A program made the translations under genes and the position numbers. The notes beneath the pieces were generated by a model. It saw nothing but the letters and a program-made list of their open reading frames with translations. It made no database searches and was not told where the DNA came from. From CAZVRZ01 sp964629965 (GTDB taxonomy: Bacteria > Chloroflexota > Anaerolineae > Anaerolineales > UBA4823): a stretch of 31,251 bases of DNA. The stretch spans positions 1 to 31,251 of the forward strand of contig CAZVRZ010000062.1 in NCBI GenBank assembly GCA_964629965.1, given 5' to 3'. Of the stretch, positions 1 to 7,897 are shown one piece after another (the first letter of the stretch is position 1; every line of letters begins with the position of its first letter).

Positions 1-84
1 GCTGTTTTGCCGCTGTTTTCCTTGGCCCCTTTTTACTCAAAAACAGAATTGCTGAGATAATCGGCTGTCCAGGGTTGCCATTCT

Positions 85-120
85 TCTTAAAAGTCACAGC
101 CGCCTTTTGAGGCGGCTGTG
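85..120 (-). terminator. Intrinsic terminator of dnaK
   Basis: A perfect 10-bp stem, CACAGCCGCC (95-104) and GGCGGCTGTG (111-120), closes a 6-base loop. Read on the minus strand it is followed by ACTTTTAAG, a short U-tract. It begins 28 bases beyond the dnaK stop codon, with no other gene between. The plus-strand side has no T-run, so it acts on the minus strand. Confidence 0.8.
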
Positions 121-148
121 AATGATATGGGCGCGGAACATTCAAAAA

Positions 149-2056
149 TTAGGCTTCGCGGAATTGGCCTTCGACTACCTCGCCCTCGTCACTGGGGCCT
201 TGTGGCCCGTGGCCGTTTCCATTACCGCTTGGTCCGCCTTGCTGCTGCGTTTGCTGGGCATATAACTGCTGGCTGAGGGCATGTAAGGCGTTTTGTAAAT
301 CTTCTGTTTGGCGTTTGATCACGGCCGGATCATTGCCTTGGAGCGCTTCACGCACGGCCTGTATCTTGCCTTCGATATTCTGCCGTTCATTTCCGGGCAC
401 TTTATCGCCCAATTCTCGCAGCGTCTTTTCGGTTTGATAGGTCATGTTGTCAGCCGTGTTGCGCGCCTCGATCAGTTCGCGTTGGCGCTTGTCGTCCATC
501 TCATGTTCGCGCCCTTCACGCACCTTATTTTCGATCTCGGTTTTGCTCAGGTTTGTCGAAGCAGTGATCGTAACCTTCTGCTCTTTGCCGGTTGCCTTAT
601 CGCGCGCCGTAACATTCAAAATACCATTCGCATCGATGTCAAATGTTACCTCTACCTGCGGGATACCGCGCGGCGCTGGGGGAAGTCCTTCCAGGCGAAA
701 GCGGCCCAGGCTCATATTGTCGCCTGCCATTGGGCGTTCGCCTTGCAAAACATGGATATCTACGGCGGTTTGGTTATCATCTGCGGTAGAAAATGTTTCA
801 GCCTTCTTGACAGGGATGGTGGTGTTGCGTTCGATTAGCACCGTCATCACACCGCCCAGGGTCTCTACTCCCAATGATAATGGTGTTACATCCAGCAGCA
901 AGACATCTTTCACCTGCCCACCCAAGACGCCACCCTGGATTGCCGCCCCGACTGCAACCACTTCATCTGGGTTGACGCCTTTATGGGGTTCCTTATTTTG
1001 GGTCAGCGACCGTACCAGGTCTTGCACCATTGGCATGCGGGTTGCGCCGCCTACCAACACGACTTCATCGATATCACTGGCAGCCAGCCCGGCATCTTTG
1101 ATGGCCGCGTTAAAGGGCACCTTCAAACGTTCCACCAGTTCCTCGGTGATCTGTTCGAAACGAGACCTGCTGATGCGATATTGTAAATGTTTGGGTCCCG
1201 CAGAGTCGGCAGTGATGTAAGGCAGGTTGATTTCGGTTTCAACCATGGATGAAAGCTCAATCTTGGCCTTCTCGGCTGCTTCGCGCAATCTTTGTAAGGC
1301 CTGCCGGTCCTGGCGCAGATCAACTCCTTGTTCACGTTGAAATTCGTTTGCAATCCAGGTAACAATGCGTTCGTCCCAATCATCTCCACCCAGGTGCGTG
1401 TCGCCATTGGTCGAGCGAACTTCTACAACGCCGTCGCCCACTTCCAAGACGCTCACATCGAATGTGCCGCCTCCCAGGTCAAATACCAGGATCGTTTCGT
1501 TGGTTTTCTTATCCAATCCATATGCCAGTGCAGCTGCAGTCGGTTCGTTGATGATCCGTAAAACTTCCAACCCGGCGATTTTCCCAGCGTCTTTCGTTGC
1601 CTGCCGCTGGCTGTCGTTGAAATAGGCTGGCACGGTAATCACTGCCTGGGTGACTGTCTCGCCAAGGTATGCTTCGGCATCGGCTTTGAGCTTTGCCAGT
1701 ACCATAGCCGATATTTCTTGAGGGCTGTATTGGCGCTTGGTCATAGGTATTTCAACCCGGGCGTCTCCAGCGTTGCCACGCACCACTTGAAAAGAAACCA
1801 TCTTGCGTTCTTTTTCTACTTCATCAAAACGACGCCCCATAAATCGTTTGATGGAATATACCGTATTTTCTGCATTGATCACTGCCTGGCGCTTGGCGGT
1901 TTGTCCCACCAATCGTTCCCCATTTTTGCTAAACGCGACCACCGAGGGGCACAACCGCGCACCCTCTGCCGTTGTGATTACGGTGGGGTCTCCACCTTCC
2001 ATTACAGCAACCACGCTGTTGGTGGTTCCTAGGTCAATTCCAATAATTTTCGACAT
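149..2056 (-). CDS. dnaK: Molecular chaperone DnaK (Hsp70)
   Basis: ATP-dependent Hsp70 chaperone of the cytosol; it normally works with DnaJ and GrpE, neither of which is in this window. The N-terminus has the phosphate-binding motif GIDLGTTNS, then the ATPase signatures VPAYFNDSQRQATKDAG and FDLGGGTFDVSVLEVGDG. The interdomain linker DVLLLDVTPLSLG lies near residue 385, followed by the substrate-binding domain. A Gln/Gly-rich tail ends in EGEVVEGQFREA, the usual DnaK C-terminus. The length of 635 aa is normal. The ATG at 2056 is preferred over the ATG two codons upstream because GAGAGGAG (2063-2070) is 6 bases from it but directly abuts the other. The gene diverges from dnaA. No CIRCE (HrcA) element is visible upstream and no promoter could be assigned with confidence. 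Confidence 0.98.
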   Translation of the reverse strand: MSKIIGIDLGTTNSVVAVMEGGDPTVITTAEGARLCPSVVAFSKNGERLVGQTAKRQAVINAENTVYSIKRFMGRRFDEVEKERKMVSFQVVRGNAGDARVEIPMTKRQYSPQEISAMVLAKLKADAEAYLGETVTQAVITVPAYFNDSQRQATKDAGKIAGLEVLRIINEPTAAALAYGLDKKTNETILVFDLGGGTFDVSVLEVGDGVVEVRSTNGDTHLGGDDWDERIVTWIANEFQREQGVDLRQDRQALQRLREAAEKAKIELSSMVETEINLPYITADSAGPKHLQYRISRSRFEQITEELVERLKVPFNAAIKDAGLAASDIDEVVLVGGATRMPMVQDLVRSLTQNKEPHKGVNPDEVVAVGAAIQGGVLGGQVKDVLLLDVTPLSLGVETLGGVMTVLIERNTTIPVKKAETFSTADDNQTAVDIHVLQGERPMAGDNMSLGRFRLEGLPPAPRGIPQVEVTFDIDANGILNVTARDKATGKEQKVTITASTNLSKTEIENKVREGREHEMDDKRQRELIEARNTADNMTYQTEKTLRELGDKVPGNERQNIEGKIQAVREALQGNDPAVIKRQTEDLQNALHALSQQLYAQQTQQQGGPSGNGNGHGPQGPSDEGEVVEGQFREA

Positions 2057-2286
2057 ATACATCTCCTCTCCACTCAGGGATCTATGTCAATAGGATACCG
2101 TCTTTATGCAAGAATCTCGTTAACATTATGTTGGAAAGATATCAAATTTTTTCGCGTGGCCATCTGATCAGTAAGAATGTGTTTCTCTGGTCGGCTGGAT
2201 GATTAATCGCAAAATCAATGCCAGGATTCGCGCTAGAATCCGGGTCGCCGCCCCGATCTACTGAGGTGAATTCTTTAACATTAATA

Positions 2287-2302
2287 CCCCCATCGATGGG
2301 GG
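2287..2302. repeat. Perfect 16-bp palindrome CCCCCATCGATGGGGG
   Basis: A perfect palindrome near the middle of the dnaK-dnaA spacer. Its left flank ATACCCCC (2284-2291) is also complementary to GGGGGTAT at 2338-2345, so two alternative pairings are possible. It could be a regulator-binding site; no known operator was recognised. Confidence 0.6.
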
Positions 2303-2480
2303 AAGGGTGCTTTATATAAGATGTCGGTGTATATATGGGGGGTATCCCTGCGTTTACCCCACGGATGGTGAAGAAATGATGTTCTACTTATCTTGCGATC
2401 CTCTTTAGAGGATTGTTAAAACCTTAAGAAAAGGAACCTTAAAGTTTCTAGTATTTTTAGGATTGCGTAGGTTAAACGTA

Positions 2481-2510
2481 TTGCTTACTAATGGTGTTTT
2501 CTGCTAAAAT
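2481..2510 (+). promoter_or_regulatory. Candidate dnaA promoter (extended -10)
   Basis: TTGCTT (2481-2486), an 18-base spacer, then TAAAAT (2505-2510), preceded by TG one base upstream (TGC-TAAAAT), which is an extended -10. The predicted start near 2517 would give a leader of about 190 bases before dnaA. Confidence 0.6.
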
Positions 2511-2561
2511 CCATGTAACTTCACTACATATCGTTCTCTGCTATATTGCAGCAAATGGAGT

Positions 2562-2589
2562 GGGCCGGCCAGTCTCGGGTCGGTCTTTT
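2562..2589 (+). terminator. Terminator-like hairpin in the dnaA leader
   Basis: GGCCGGCC (2563-2570) can pair with GGTCGGTC (2578-2585) as RNA, using two G-U pairs and a 7-base loop. G2562 and T2586 can add a ninth pair. Four Ts follow (2586-2589). It lies between the candidate promoter and dnaA, so it could attenuate dnaA or end a short RNA of about 70 bases. Confidence 0.5.
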
Positions 2590-2706
2590 CATCAGTAGTA
2601 AACGTAAGATAGATTTTATCGCACCTCTGACAGTTTCTGGAAGAGGTTGTCTATCTATTTGCTATGAGATGGATGACTGCGATCATTTTGTTCTAGGAGG
2701 AGCGCT

Positions 2707-4050
2707 ATGAATGCCGAGCAAGCCTGGCAGGCCGCTGTAGGACAACTTCAGATGGAAATGTCGAAGGCGTCCTTCGATACCTGGGTCCGTGACGCGCATC
2801 TAGTTTCTTATGAAGACGGTGTTTTCATCGTAGGCGTTCCAAACGCTTACGCTCGTGACTGGTTGCAAGGCCGCCTTTCCAGCACAGTTACTCGCTTGCT
2901 GACTGGAATTATGAATCGTTCCGTCAACGTGCGTTTTGTGGTCTGGCAAAAATCCGATGAAGTGGCAGAGATAGAAGAGCTCGGTGAGATAGAAGTAACA
3001 GATATGGTTGAGACGCCGGTCTCTAGCAGGATGAATTCGCGCTATTCGTTTGATAACTTCGTGGTGGGCGCCAGCAACCGCCTGGCTCATGCCGCCTCCT
3101 TGGCAGTAGCCGAACGCCCCGCCCTGGCATACAACCCCTTCTTCATTTACGGCGGCGTTGGATTGGGTAAAACGCATCTCTTGCACGCCATTGGAACAAC
3201 ATGTGAACGGCGCGGCCAGCAAGTTTTATACGTATCATCAGAAGAATTCACGAACGACCTGATCAATGCGATCCGCTCGCACACCACCCAGGCTTTTCGC
3301 GATAAATACCGTCTCATCGACGTGCTTTTGATCGATGATATTCAGTTCATAGCCGGCAAAGAGTCTACTCAAGAAGAATTTTTCCATACCTTCAATACTC
3401 TGCATGGTCAAAACAAACAGATAGTCATTTCATCTGATCGGCCCCCGAAAGCATTAGTAACGTTGGAAGAACGCCTTTGCTCGCGTTTTGAATGGGGCTT
3501 GACTGCTGATATTCAGCCGCCTGACTATGAAACGCGCGTGGCAATTTTGCGTTCGAAAGCTGACCGCGCCGGCTATCGCTTGCCTGCTGAGATTATGGAG
3601 ATCATTGCCCGCCGGGTCCAGTCGAATATCCGTGAATTGGAGGGAGCCCTGACGCGCGTAGTGGCTTTTGCCGATCTGAGTGGTTTACCCCTCACGCTGC
3701 AATTGGTGGAATCGGCGCTGGCCGATCTGCTTCCTCGGCGAAGCGAAGTCCGTTCGGATGATATTCTGCGGGTGGTAGCTTCCACTTTCGGTATTCCTCT
3801 TGATCGGATCATGGGCAGGGAGCGTTCGCGCGAAGTCGTTTTGCCACGCCAGATTGCAATGTACTTGCTCCGTGAAGAAGCCAACATTTCCTTGCCTCAA
3901 ATCGGCGAGACGTTGGGTGGACGCGATCATACCACTGTGATGTATGCCTGTGAAAAGGTGGCTGACCTGCTAGAGCGTGATGATCGCCTGCGCCGCCAGT
4001 TGATCGATGTGCGTGAGCAGTTATACGGTCGTTCTGGAGCGACGGCCTGA
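2707..4050 (+). CDS. dnaA: Chromosomal replication initiator DnaA
   Basis: AAA+ ATPase that binds DnaA boxes and opens the replication origin. Residues 1-85 form the N-terminal interaction domain, followed by a short variable domain II of roughly 25-30 residues. The AAA+ domain has Walker A GGVGLGKT at residues 149-156, Walker B LLIDDIQF near 207-213 and the sensor-1 segment SSDRPPK near 242. Domain IV carries the DNA-binding signature GGRDHTTVMYACEKV from about residue 403. The length of 447 aa is typical. The start is fixed by AGGAGG 6 bases upstream. The usual partner dnaN is absent; the neighbours are dnaK (divergent) and an AI-2E-type protein (convergent, 10-base gap). Confidence 0.98.
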   Translation: MNAEQAWQAAVGQLQMEMSKASFDTWVRDAHLVSYEDGVFIVGVPNAYARDWLQGRLSSTVTRLLTGIMNRSVNVRFVVWQKSDEVAEIEELGEIEVTDMVETPVSSRMNSRYSFDNFVVGASNRLAHAASLAVAERPALAYNPFFIYGGVGLGKTHLLHAIGTTCERRGQQVLYVSSEEFTNDLINAIRSHTTQAFRDKYRLIDVLLIDDIQFIAGKESTQEEFFHTFNTLHGQNKQIVISSDRPPKALVTLEERLCSRFEWGLTADIQPPDYETRVAILRSKADRAGYRLPAEIMEIIARRVQSNIRELEGALTRVVAFADLSGLPLTLQLVESALADLLPRRSEVRSDDILRVVASTFGIPLDRIMGRERSREVVLPRQIAMYLLREEANISLPQIGETLGGRDHTTVMYACEKVADLLERDDRLRRQLIDVREQLYGRSGATA

Positions 4051-4060
4051 TTCAGGCTGT

Positions 4061-5293
4061 TTAATTCGCCGGCTTTTTGGCGATTTTTTTACGCCACCAG
4101 GCTCGGGCTCTGTTCCAGATTTTTTTGCCCCGAGGAAATTCCAGAGGTTGCCGATCGTCTAATTTGTTTGGCCAGGGATCCTGGTCGAACATTTTTCTTC
4201 CAATATATTGCCCTATTAGGCTTAATGAAGCCAGCACAGGTGCCGCCATGACCAATCCCACGATACCGATCAGGTTGGCTGCGACGATGGCTGCGATCAG
4301 CACGGCTGCCGGATGGACGCCCAGCGATTGACCCATCAGGAGTGGTGAAACCAGGTTGTCAAAGACCTGATCGAGAACAAAACATGAGACAATGACCAGC
4401 AGGGCAAAGTGGATTGGTGCCAGGCCGAAATAATTCTCCGGTTGGAAGACCGTTACCAGGAAGGTCACTGTCATGGTGACGAACGGACCAACATAGGGGA
4501 AGAAGCGCGCCAGGCCGGCGAGAATAGCCAGGCCCAGTGCATACCGCACGCCCAAGATGCTCATCAGGATGGTGTAAGCCACAATGACCAGCGAGATGAT
4601 CAATAATTGACCGCGTAAGAAAGCATTCCAGACACGACCCAATTCTTGCGCCATGCGGCGGACATCTGCATCATATCCGGGGATTTGGATGAAGTTGATA
4701 GCATCGGGTACCTGGCCGGCGTCTGCCAGGACAAAGTAAGCTACCAGCATAGCAAAGAGACCCCATCCGATCATGGATGCAGCTCCAGTGGCAAACGAGC
4801 TTACCAACGTACCGGCTCGTGTCACCAGTGTTTGTAATGTACTGATCAGTTGCTGGCTCAGGTTGCTTACGTCCAAGATTTGCCCAGGATTTATTGTGTA
4901 AGGCCCAAAGGTATACACCTGTTGTGACAGGTTATCGAGAATGGTGGGAAGGTCGGTGACAAAGCGTTGCACGATCTTTACCAGGCTCTGCACTTGCTGC
5001 GCCACGGCCACACCGGCCCAGGTTGATAAACCTGCCAGCACCAAAACTAACAAAATAAAAACAATATTGGCGGAGGCGCGCCACGAAAGACGCGTCACTT
5101 TGCTGAAGTAGACTGTTACAGGATGCAGCAGGTAGATGATAATAAAAGCCAACAGCAGAGGCCCGACTAGAGAACGGAAGTAGATCAGCAGCACCGTGAT
5201 GATAGCCATCACAGTCAGCCCAGCGACAAGTTTTAACGTATTGTTCCAGGGCGGCGATGAACTGGAAGGTGAGGTTGGCTCAGATTCGTTCAT
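4061..5293 (-). CDS. AI-2E/PerM family membrane protein (second of a tandem pair)
   Basis: Polytopic inner-membrane protein of the AI-2E transporter (PerM-like) family, whose members export small molecules or ions; the substrate cannot be read from sequence. A short hydrophilic Ser/Pro-rich N-terminus precedes paired N-terminal membrane spans (from about residue 20). A large extracellular loop with repeated QQ-type helices follows, then the C-terminal membrane block with the family-type segment GLAILAGLARFFPYVGPFVTM, split by DQVFDNLVSPLLMG. The tail is Lys/Arg-rich. The start at 5293 is chosen because its ATG overlaps the upstream stop in TAATG, indicating translational coupling; a longer reading frame begins 10 codons earlier inside the upstream gene. 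About 410 aa. Confidence 0.9.
   Translation of the reverse strand: MNESEPTSPSSSSPPWNNTLKLVAGLTVMAIITVLLIYFRSLVGPLLLAFIIIYLLHPVTVYFSKVTRLSWRASANIVFILLVLVLAGLSTWAGVAVAQQVQSLVKIVQRFVTDLPTILDNLSQQVYTFGPYTINPGQILDVSNLSQQLISTLQTLVTRAGTLVSSFATGAASMIGWGLFAMLVAYFVLADAGQVPDAINFIQIPGYDADVRRMAQELGRVWNAFLRGQLLIISLVIVAYTILMSILGVRYALGLAILAGLARFFPYVGPFVTMTVTFLVTVFQPENYFGLAPIHFALLVIVSCFVLDQVFDNLVSPLLMGQSLGVHPAAVLIAAIVAANLIGIVGLVMAAPVLASLSLIGQYIGRKMFDQDPWPNKLDDRQPLEFPRGKKIWNRARAWWRKKIAKKPAN
4066..4090 (+). terminator. Possible terminator after dnaA
   Basis: TCGCC (4066-4070) and GGCGA (4079-4083) form a 5-bp stem with an 8-base loop, followed by seven Ts (4084-4090). It overlaps the Lys-rich C-terminal codons of the convergent gene, which could by chance produce the T-run. 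The stem is short. Confidence 0.35.
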
Positions 5294-6435
5294 TACATGC
5301 GATCCTTTTTTGATGTCTGCCACCAGCGGGGGTTGGCAGAAATAACCGGGTGGGTTTCTTTTTCAGGGAAGGACGGAAGATCCAACAGGTTGGCGTAGAT
5401 ATAACCTCCCAGCACACGCGCCGAGGCGATGGTGGGAGCAGCCAGGGGAATGCCCATGACACCAGCTAATACTGCTCCTGTTACAATCCCCAGGATCACC
5501 ACTAGCGGAGGCAGGTGGACACTGCGTCCAATGATGCGGGGAATCAGGTAATTCAAGTCGAATTGCTGGAAAACAATGTGTAATCCCACCAAGATCAGGG
5601 TAAAAACCCAATTTGGTATTGGCAGCCAGGTGGAACCGATAAATAAGGCCAACAGAGATGCAATCGTTAACCAGATGCCGTGGCCGATGCTGGGTAAGAA
5701 TTCCAATAAGCCCGCCAGGACACCCATGCCGAGCGCGAATGGCAGCCCCAATACCAGGCCGACCACGATAAAAATGCATGCCACCACCAGAGCCAGCACC
5801 AACTGCCCGCGAAAGAAGGCCGACCAAATTTGGCCGATCTCGTCTCGCAGGGCGATAAATTCCTGGCGGTACGCGGGCGGCATGAGGTTTTCGAACCATT
5901 TCCTCAAGCTATCTTGATCTTTGATCAGATAGAAGGATACCACAACGATAAAGATGATCCATATGAATGACGATATGAATTCTACTGCCAGTTGCAGTGT
6001 TTGACTGATGATCGGCTCTAACAGACCCTGGATGCCGCTGATGATCTGGTCGAATATCACTACCGTATCAATCGTTTGGCCTGCTATGAAATATTTTCGC
6101 CCTAAAAAGCCTTCGACTTGCTGCAAGATCCGCTGGATATCGAGGTTAAGATTATCAAATTCTGAGAGTAAAGTTGGCAACAACACGACTGGCAGCAGTG
6201 CAGTAATGACCAGCAGCAGCACATAACTCAAAAAAATGGCCAAGACACGGGGTATACGACACCTGGCATGAAAGAAATTGGCTATCGGGGTAAGCACGTA
6301 GGCCAGGATAGCGGCCAGGATGAATGGCGCTATGACGATGCTGAACCGCGATAGCAGGTAAATGCATAAGGCCAACAACAGCAGGCCGATGATCGTTTTT
6401 ACTTGCCAGGACCAGGGCTGTCTCGAAATATTCAC
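5293..6435 (-). CDS. AI-2E/PerM family membrane protein (first of a tandem pair)
   Basis: Paralogue of the next gene, with the same layout: hydrophobic N-terminal spans, a central extracellular loop, and a C-terminal hydrophobic block containing FALGMGVLAGLLEFLPSIGHG. Its length of 380 aa is usual for the family. The start is GTG at 6435-6433. An in-frame TAG lies four codons upstream and no Shine-Dalgarno sequence is present. Instead, a promoter-like -10 TAGAAT ends 6 bases before the GTG, so the mRNA may be leaderless. The stop codon overlaps the next start by one base. Because the two proteins are co-produced, they might form a hetero-oligomer; that is inference. Confidence 0.9.
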   Translation of the reverse strand: MNISRQPWSWQVKTIIGLLLLALCIYLLSRFSIVIAPFILAAILAYVLTPIANFFHARCRIPRVLAIFLSYVLLLVITALLPVVLLPTLLSEFDNLNLDIQRILQQVEGFLGRKYFIAGQTIDTVVIFDQIISGIQGLLEPIISQTLQLAVEFISSFIWIIFIVVVSFYLIKDQDSLRKWFENLMPPAYRQEFIALRDEIGQIWSAFFRGQLVLALVVACIFIVVGLVLGLPFALGMGVLAGLLEFLPSIGHGIWLTIASLLALFIGSTWLPIPNWVFTLILVGLHIVFQQFDLNYLIPRIIGRSVHLPPLVVILGIVTGAVLAGVMGIPLAAPTIASARVLGGYIYANLLDLPSFPEKETHPVISANPRWWQTSKKDRM

Positions 6436-6441
6436 ATCATC

Positions 6442-6470
6442 ATTCTAGCCAGATTATGTAAATCTTGCAA
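6442..6470 (-). promoter_or_regulatory. Promoter of the AI-2E pair, leaderless geometry
   Basis: On the minus strand TTGCAA (6470-6465), a 17-base spacer, then TAGAAT (6447-6442). Six bases separate the -10 from the GTG start, so the predicted transcript begins at or next to the start codon. There is no ribosome site. Confidence 0.6.
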
Positions 6471-6600
6471 GCGAGTGGTATTACAACTTTGTTCCACTGC
6501 TTTGAGCATCCCTGCCGGCGCAGCCATCGGTGAGTTCATTCATTCCGTATCGGCCCGGTCGATATGCCCCGCTAACTTCGCCAGGGCAAGTTTTACGAAG

Positions 6601-6624
6601 CTCGCCCCCAGGTGCGGGGGCGAG
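6601..6624. terminator. Strong GC hairpin, possible terminator
   Basis: CTCGCCCCC (6601-6609) and GGGGGCGAG (6616-6624) form a perfect 9-bp stem with a 6-base loop, between the small membrane-protein gene and the AI-2E pair. Neither side has an immediate T-run: the plus side has TTTTTT starting about 11 bases away. It probably ends transcription of the small gene, but the strand is uncertain. Confidence 0.45.
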
Positions 6625-6671
6625 TCTATAACGCTATTTTTTAACAGCTTGTATCTTGCTAGGGGAAATGA

Positions 6672-6860
6672 TTATCGCAAAAAGAAGGACAATACGATCA
6701 GAAAGGTCACAAAGATGCCTGCCAGGGTTCCGATCCGGCGCAAATCCTTGATCACGGGACTGTAATCTGGATTGAATTCTTGCGGCTTATCATAGGTGGC
6801 AGTTCTGGCGGCCGGCACAGATACTTCTTTTCGCGATTGGCGCTTTGTTTTTTTACTCAT
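6672..6860 (-). CDS. Small single-span membrane protein
   Basis: 62-aa protein of unknown function. The first 45 residues are hydrophilic and basic (MSKKTKRQSRK...), and the last 18 (GTLAGIFVTFLIVLSFFL) form one membrane helix ending in Arg. By the positive-inside rule the N-terminus should be cytoplasmic. It is a real gene in my view because AAGGAG lies 7-9 bases before the ATG and an extended -10 promoter candidate sits just upstream. It stands alone between the sortase gene and the AI-2E pair. No family was recognised. Confidence 0.75.
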   Translation of the reverse strand: MSKKTKRQSRKEVSVPAARTATYDKPQEFNPDYSPVIKDLRRIGTLAGIFVTFLIVLSFFLR

Positions 6861-6883
6861 ATAAATTCTCCTTCAAGGGGCTA

Positions 6884-6892
6884 AGTATATCA
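6884..6892 (-). promoter_or_regulatory. Extended -10 upstream of the small membrane protein
   Basis: Minus strand TGA-TATACT (TGn plus -10), giving a predicted start near 6877 and a leader of about 17 bases that contains the ribosome site. The -35 position (TTCCAT) is poor. Confidence 0.45.
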
Positions 6893-6946
6893 AGAGTTGG
6901 CAAAGAATGGAATACGCAATATCACCAATTTCCCTACCCCGCCCAT

Positions 6947-7861
6947 TTATTTGTTGCTGGTTTGCAGGTGGGCAACTACGATAATGCGTTGGGTATCGAC
7001 CAGGTAGGGATAGCATGAGATCAGCGTTACCACGGGCTGTTCGGTGGGCGCCATGAATTCCACCTGCGTGGGCTCGACCACCTGGCTCTTGCTGACAATG
7101 TATGTATAAGCATGCTGGTTGGTGTATAAGATCACCTGGTCGCCTTTTTTTAATTTATCGAGATAGCGAAAAATTTCACCAAAAACATCATTGTGAGCTG
7201 CCAGGACCACATTCCCTGTTTGTCCCGGATTAGCCGAGCCGATGTTTTGACCCACTCCTTTTTTCAACTGCTCCCAGCCATCACCCTGGACCACAGGCGC
7301 ATCGACTCCGATGGCCGGGATCTGAATGCGAATAGCTTGTTCTGGACCGGGCGTTGGGATGGGTGGATTTGCTAATAAGGATTGAACCAATGGACGCAGG
7401 TGTTCAGGAATCTCCGCATCGTTGGGGGCTGCTCCGCCTGGGCTGGTGGGCGGCGTGTGCCCAGAAGGCAGAACCAGCGCGGTGATCAGTGGTGTGGATG
7501 TGAACGTAGGCTGCTTGAGTTCAACGCTTGTTTGCTGATTTACTTCCTGGATACGTTGCGTGAAGGTGAAGTATACGTAGATGATTCCTAAGACGGCAGC
7601 AGCTTCGATCAGTAACAACAATCCATCCAGGAAACGTCGCACCAGACGAGATTTTGGCGCAGCAGCGGCCTCCGTTTCAACGATTTCAGCCGATTGCAAG
7701 TGATCCAGCGATGTAGCGGGAGTGTCTGAAGCCAGCGAGACAACCCGCCCAGTACGCCGGAATTGTTCCAGTTGTTCCTGGCGCATCTTTCGCCGTTTCT
7801 CGATCAACAAACGGCGCAATTCGGCTACAGAGAGATCCTCGGGTGAACGGTTTCTTGCCAC
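6947..7861 (-). CDS. Sortase (class D/E-like)
   Basis: Membrane-anchored cysteine transpeptidase that attaches sorting-signal proteins to the cell surface or joins pilin subunits. The cytoplasmic N-terminus (about 75 residues, with coiled Arg/Glu-rich helices) precedes one membrane span near 77-99. A Pro/Ser/Thr-rich linker follows, then the sortase barrel. Catalytic residues are His223 in AAHND, Cys283 in TLISCYP and Arg292 in TQRIIV, with 60 residues between His and Cys. Class was not assigned firmly. The start is GTG at 7861, with no ribosome site but a TATAAT 6 bases upstream. No substrate with an LPxTG-type signal is encoded in the window, so its targets lie elsewhere. Confidence 0.93.
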   Translation of the reverse strand: MARNRSPEDLSVAELRRLLIEKRRKMRQEQLEQFRRTGRVVSLASDTPATSLDHLQSAEIVETEAAAAPKSRLVRRFLDGLLLLIEAAAVLGIIYVYFTFTQRIQEVNQQTSVELKQPTFTSTPLITALVLPSGHTPPTSPGGAAPNDAEIPEHLRPLVQSLLANPPIPTPGPEQAIRIQIPAIGVDAPVVQGDGWEQLKKGVGQNIGSANPGQTGNVVLAAHNDVFGEIFRYLDKLKKGDQVILYTNQHAYTYIVSKSQVVEPTQVEFMAPTEQPVVTLISCYPYLVDTQRIIVVAHLQTSNK

Positions 7862-7867
7862 GTTAAG

Positions 7868-7873
7868 ATTATA
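7868..7873 (-). promoter_or_regulatory. Consensus -10 (TATAAT) next to the sortase start
   Basis: TATAAT on the minus strand, exactly 6 bases before the GTG start and inside the 36-base gap after the sugar transferase gene. No -35 match was found 17 bases upstream. The position implies leaderless transcription. Confidence 0.5.
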
Positions 7874-7897
7874 CCGCCATTGCCGTACGAATTATTT

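Larger units (their letters stand above)
2063..2706. other. Divergent dnaK-dnaA intergenic region
   Basis: This 644-bp region has no ORF of coding character. It contains the 16-bp palindrome at 2287-2302 and an AT-rich stretch (about 2401-2480) with two ACCTTAA direct repeats (2421-2427 and 2436-2442). It also holds a promoter candidate (2481-2510), a terminator-like hairpin (2562-2589) and a second small hairpin, ACCTCT (2623-2628) with AGAGGT (2642-2647). I searched by eye for TTATCCACA-type DnaA boxes and found none, so an origin here is not supported despite the dnaA neighbour. The dnaA ribosome site AGGAGG is at 2695-2700, 6 bases before the ATG. Confidence 0.7.

Noticed and set aside
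444..1220. A 258-codon plus-strand reading frame opposite dnaK
   Set aside because: It is antisense to a certain gene, has Ser/Arg-rich low-information content and no ribosome site.
2063..2160. CIRCE (HrcA) element upstream of dnaK
   Set aside because: No TTAGCACTC-N9-GAGTGCTAA sequence or near match is present.
4045..4057. GCCTGATTCAGGC inverted repeat at the dnaA stop as a bidirectional terminator
   Set aside because: The arms are separated by one base, so only a short stem can form, and no T-run follows directly.
5363..5899. A 178-codon minus-strand frame inside the AI-2E gene
   Set aside because: Shifted-frame shadow, Pro/Arg/His-rich with no recognisable domain.
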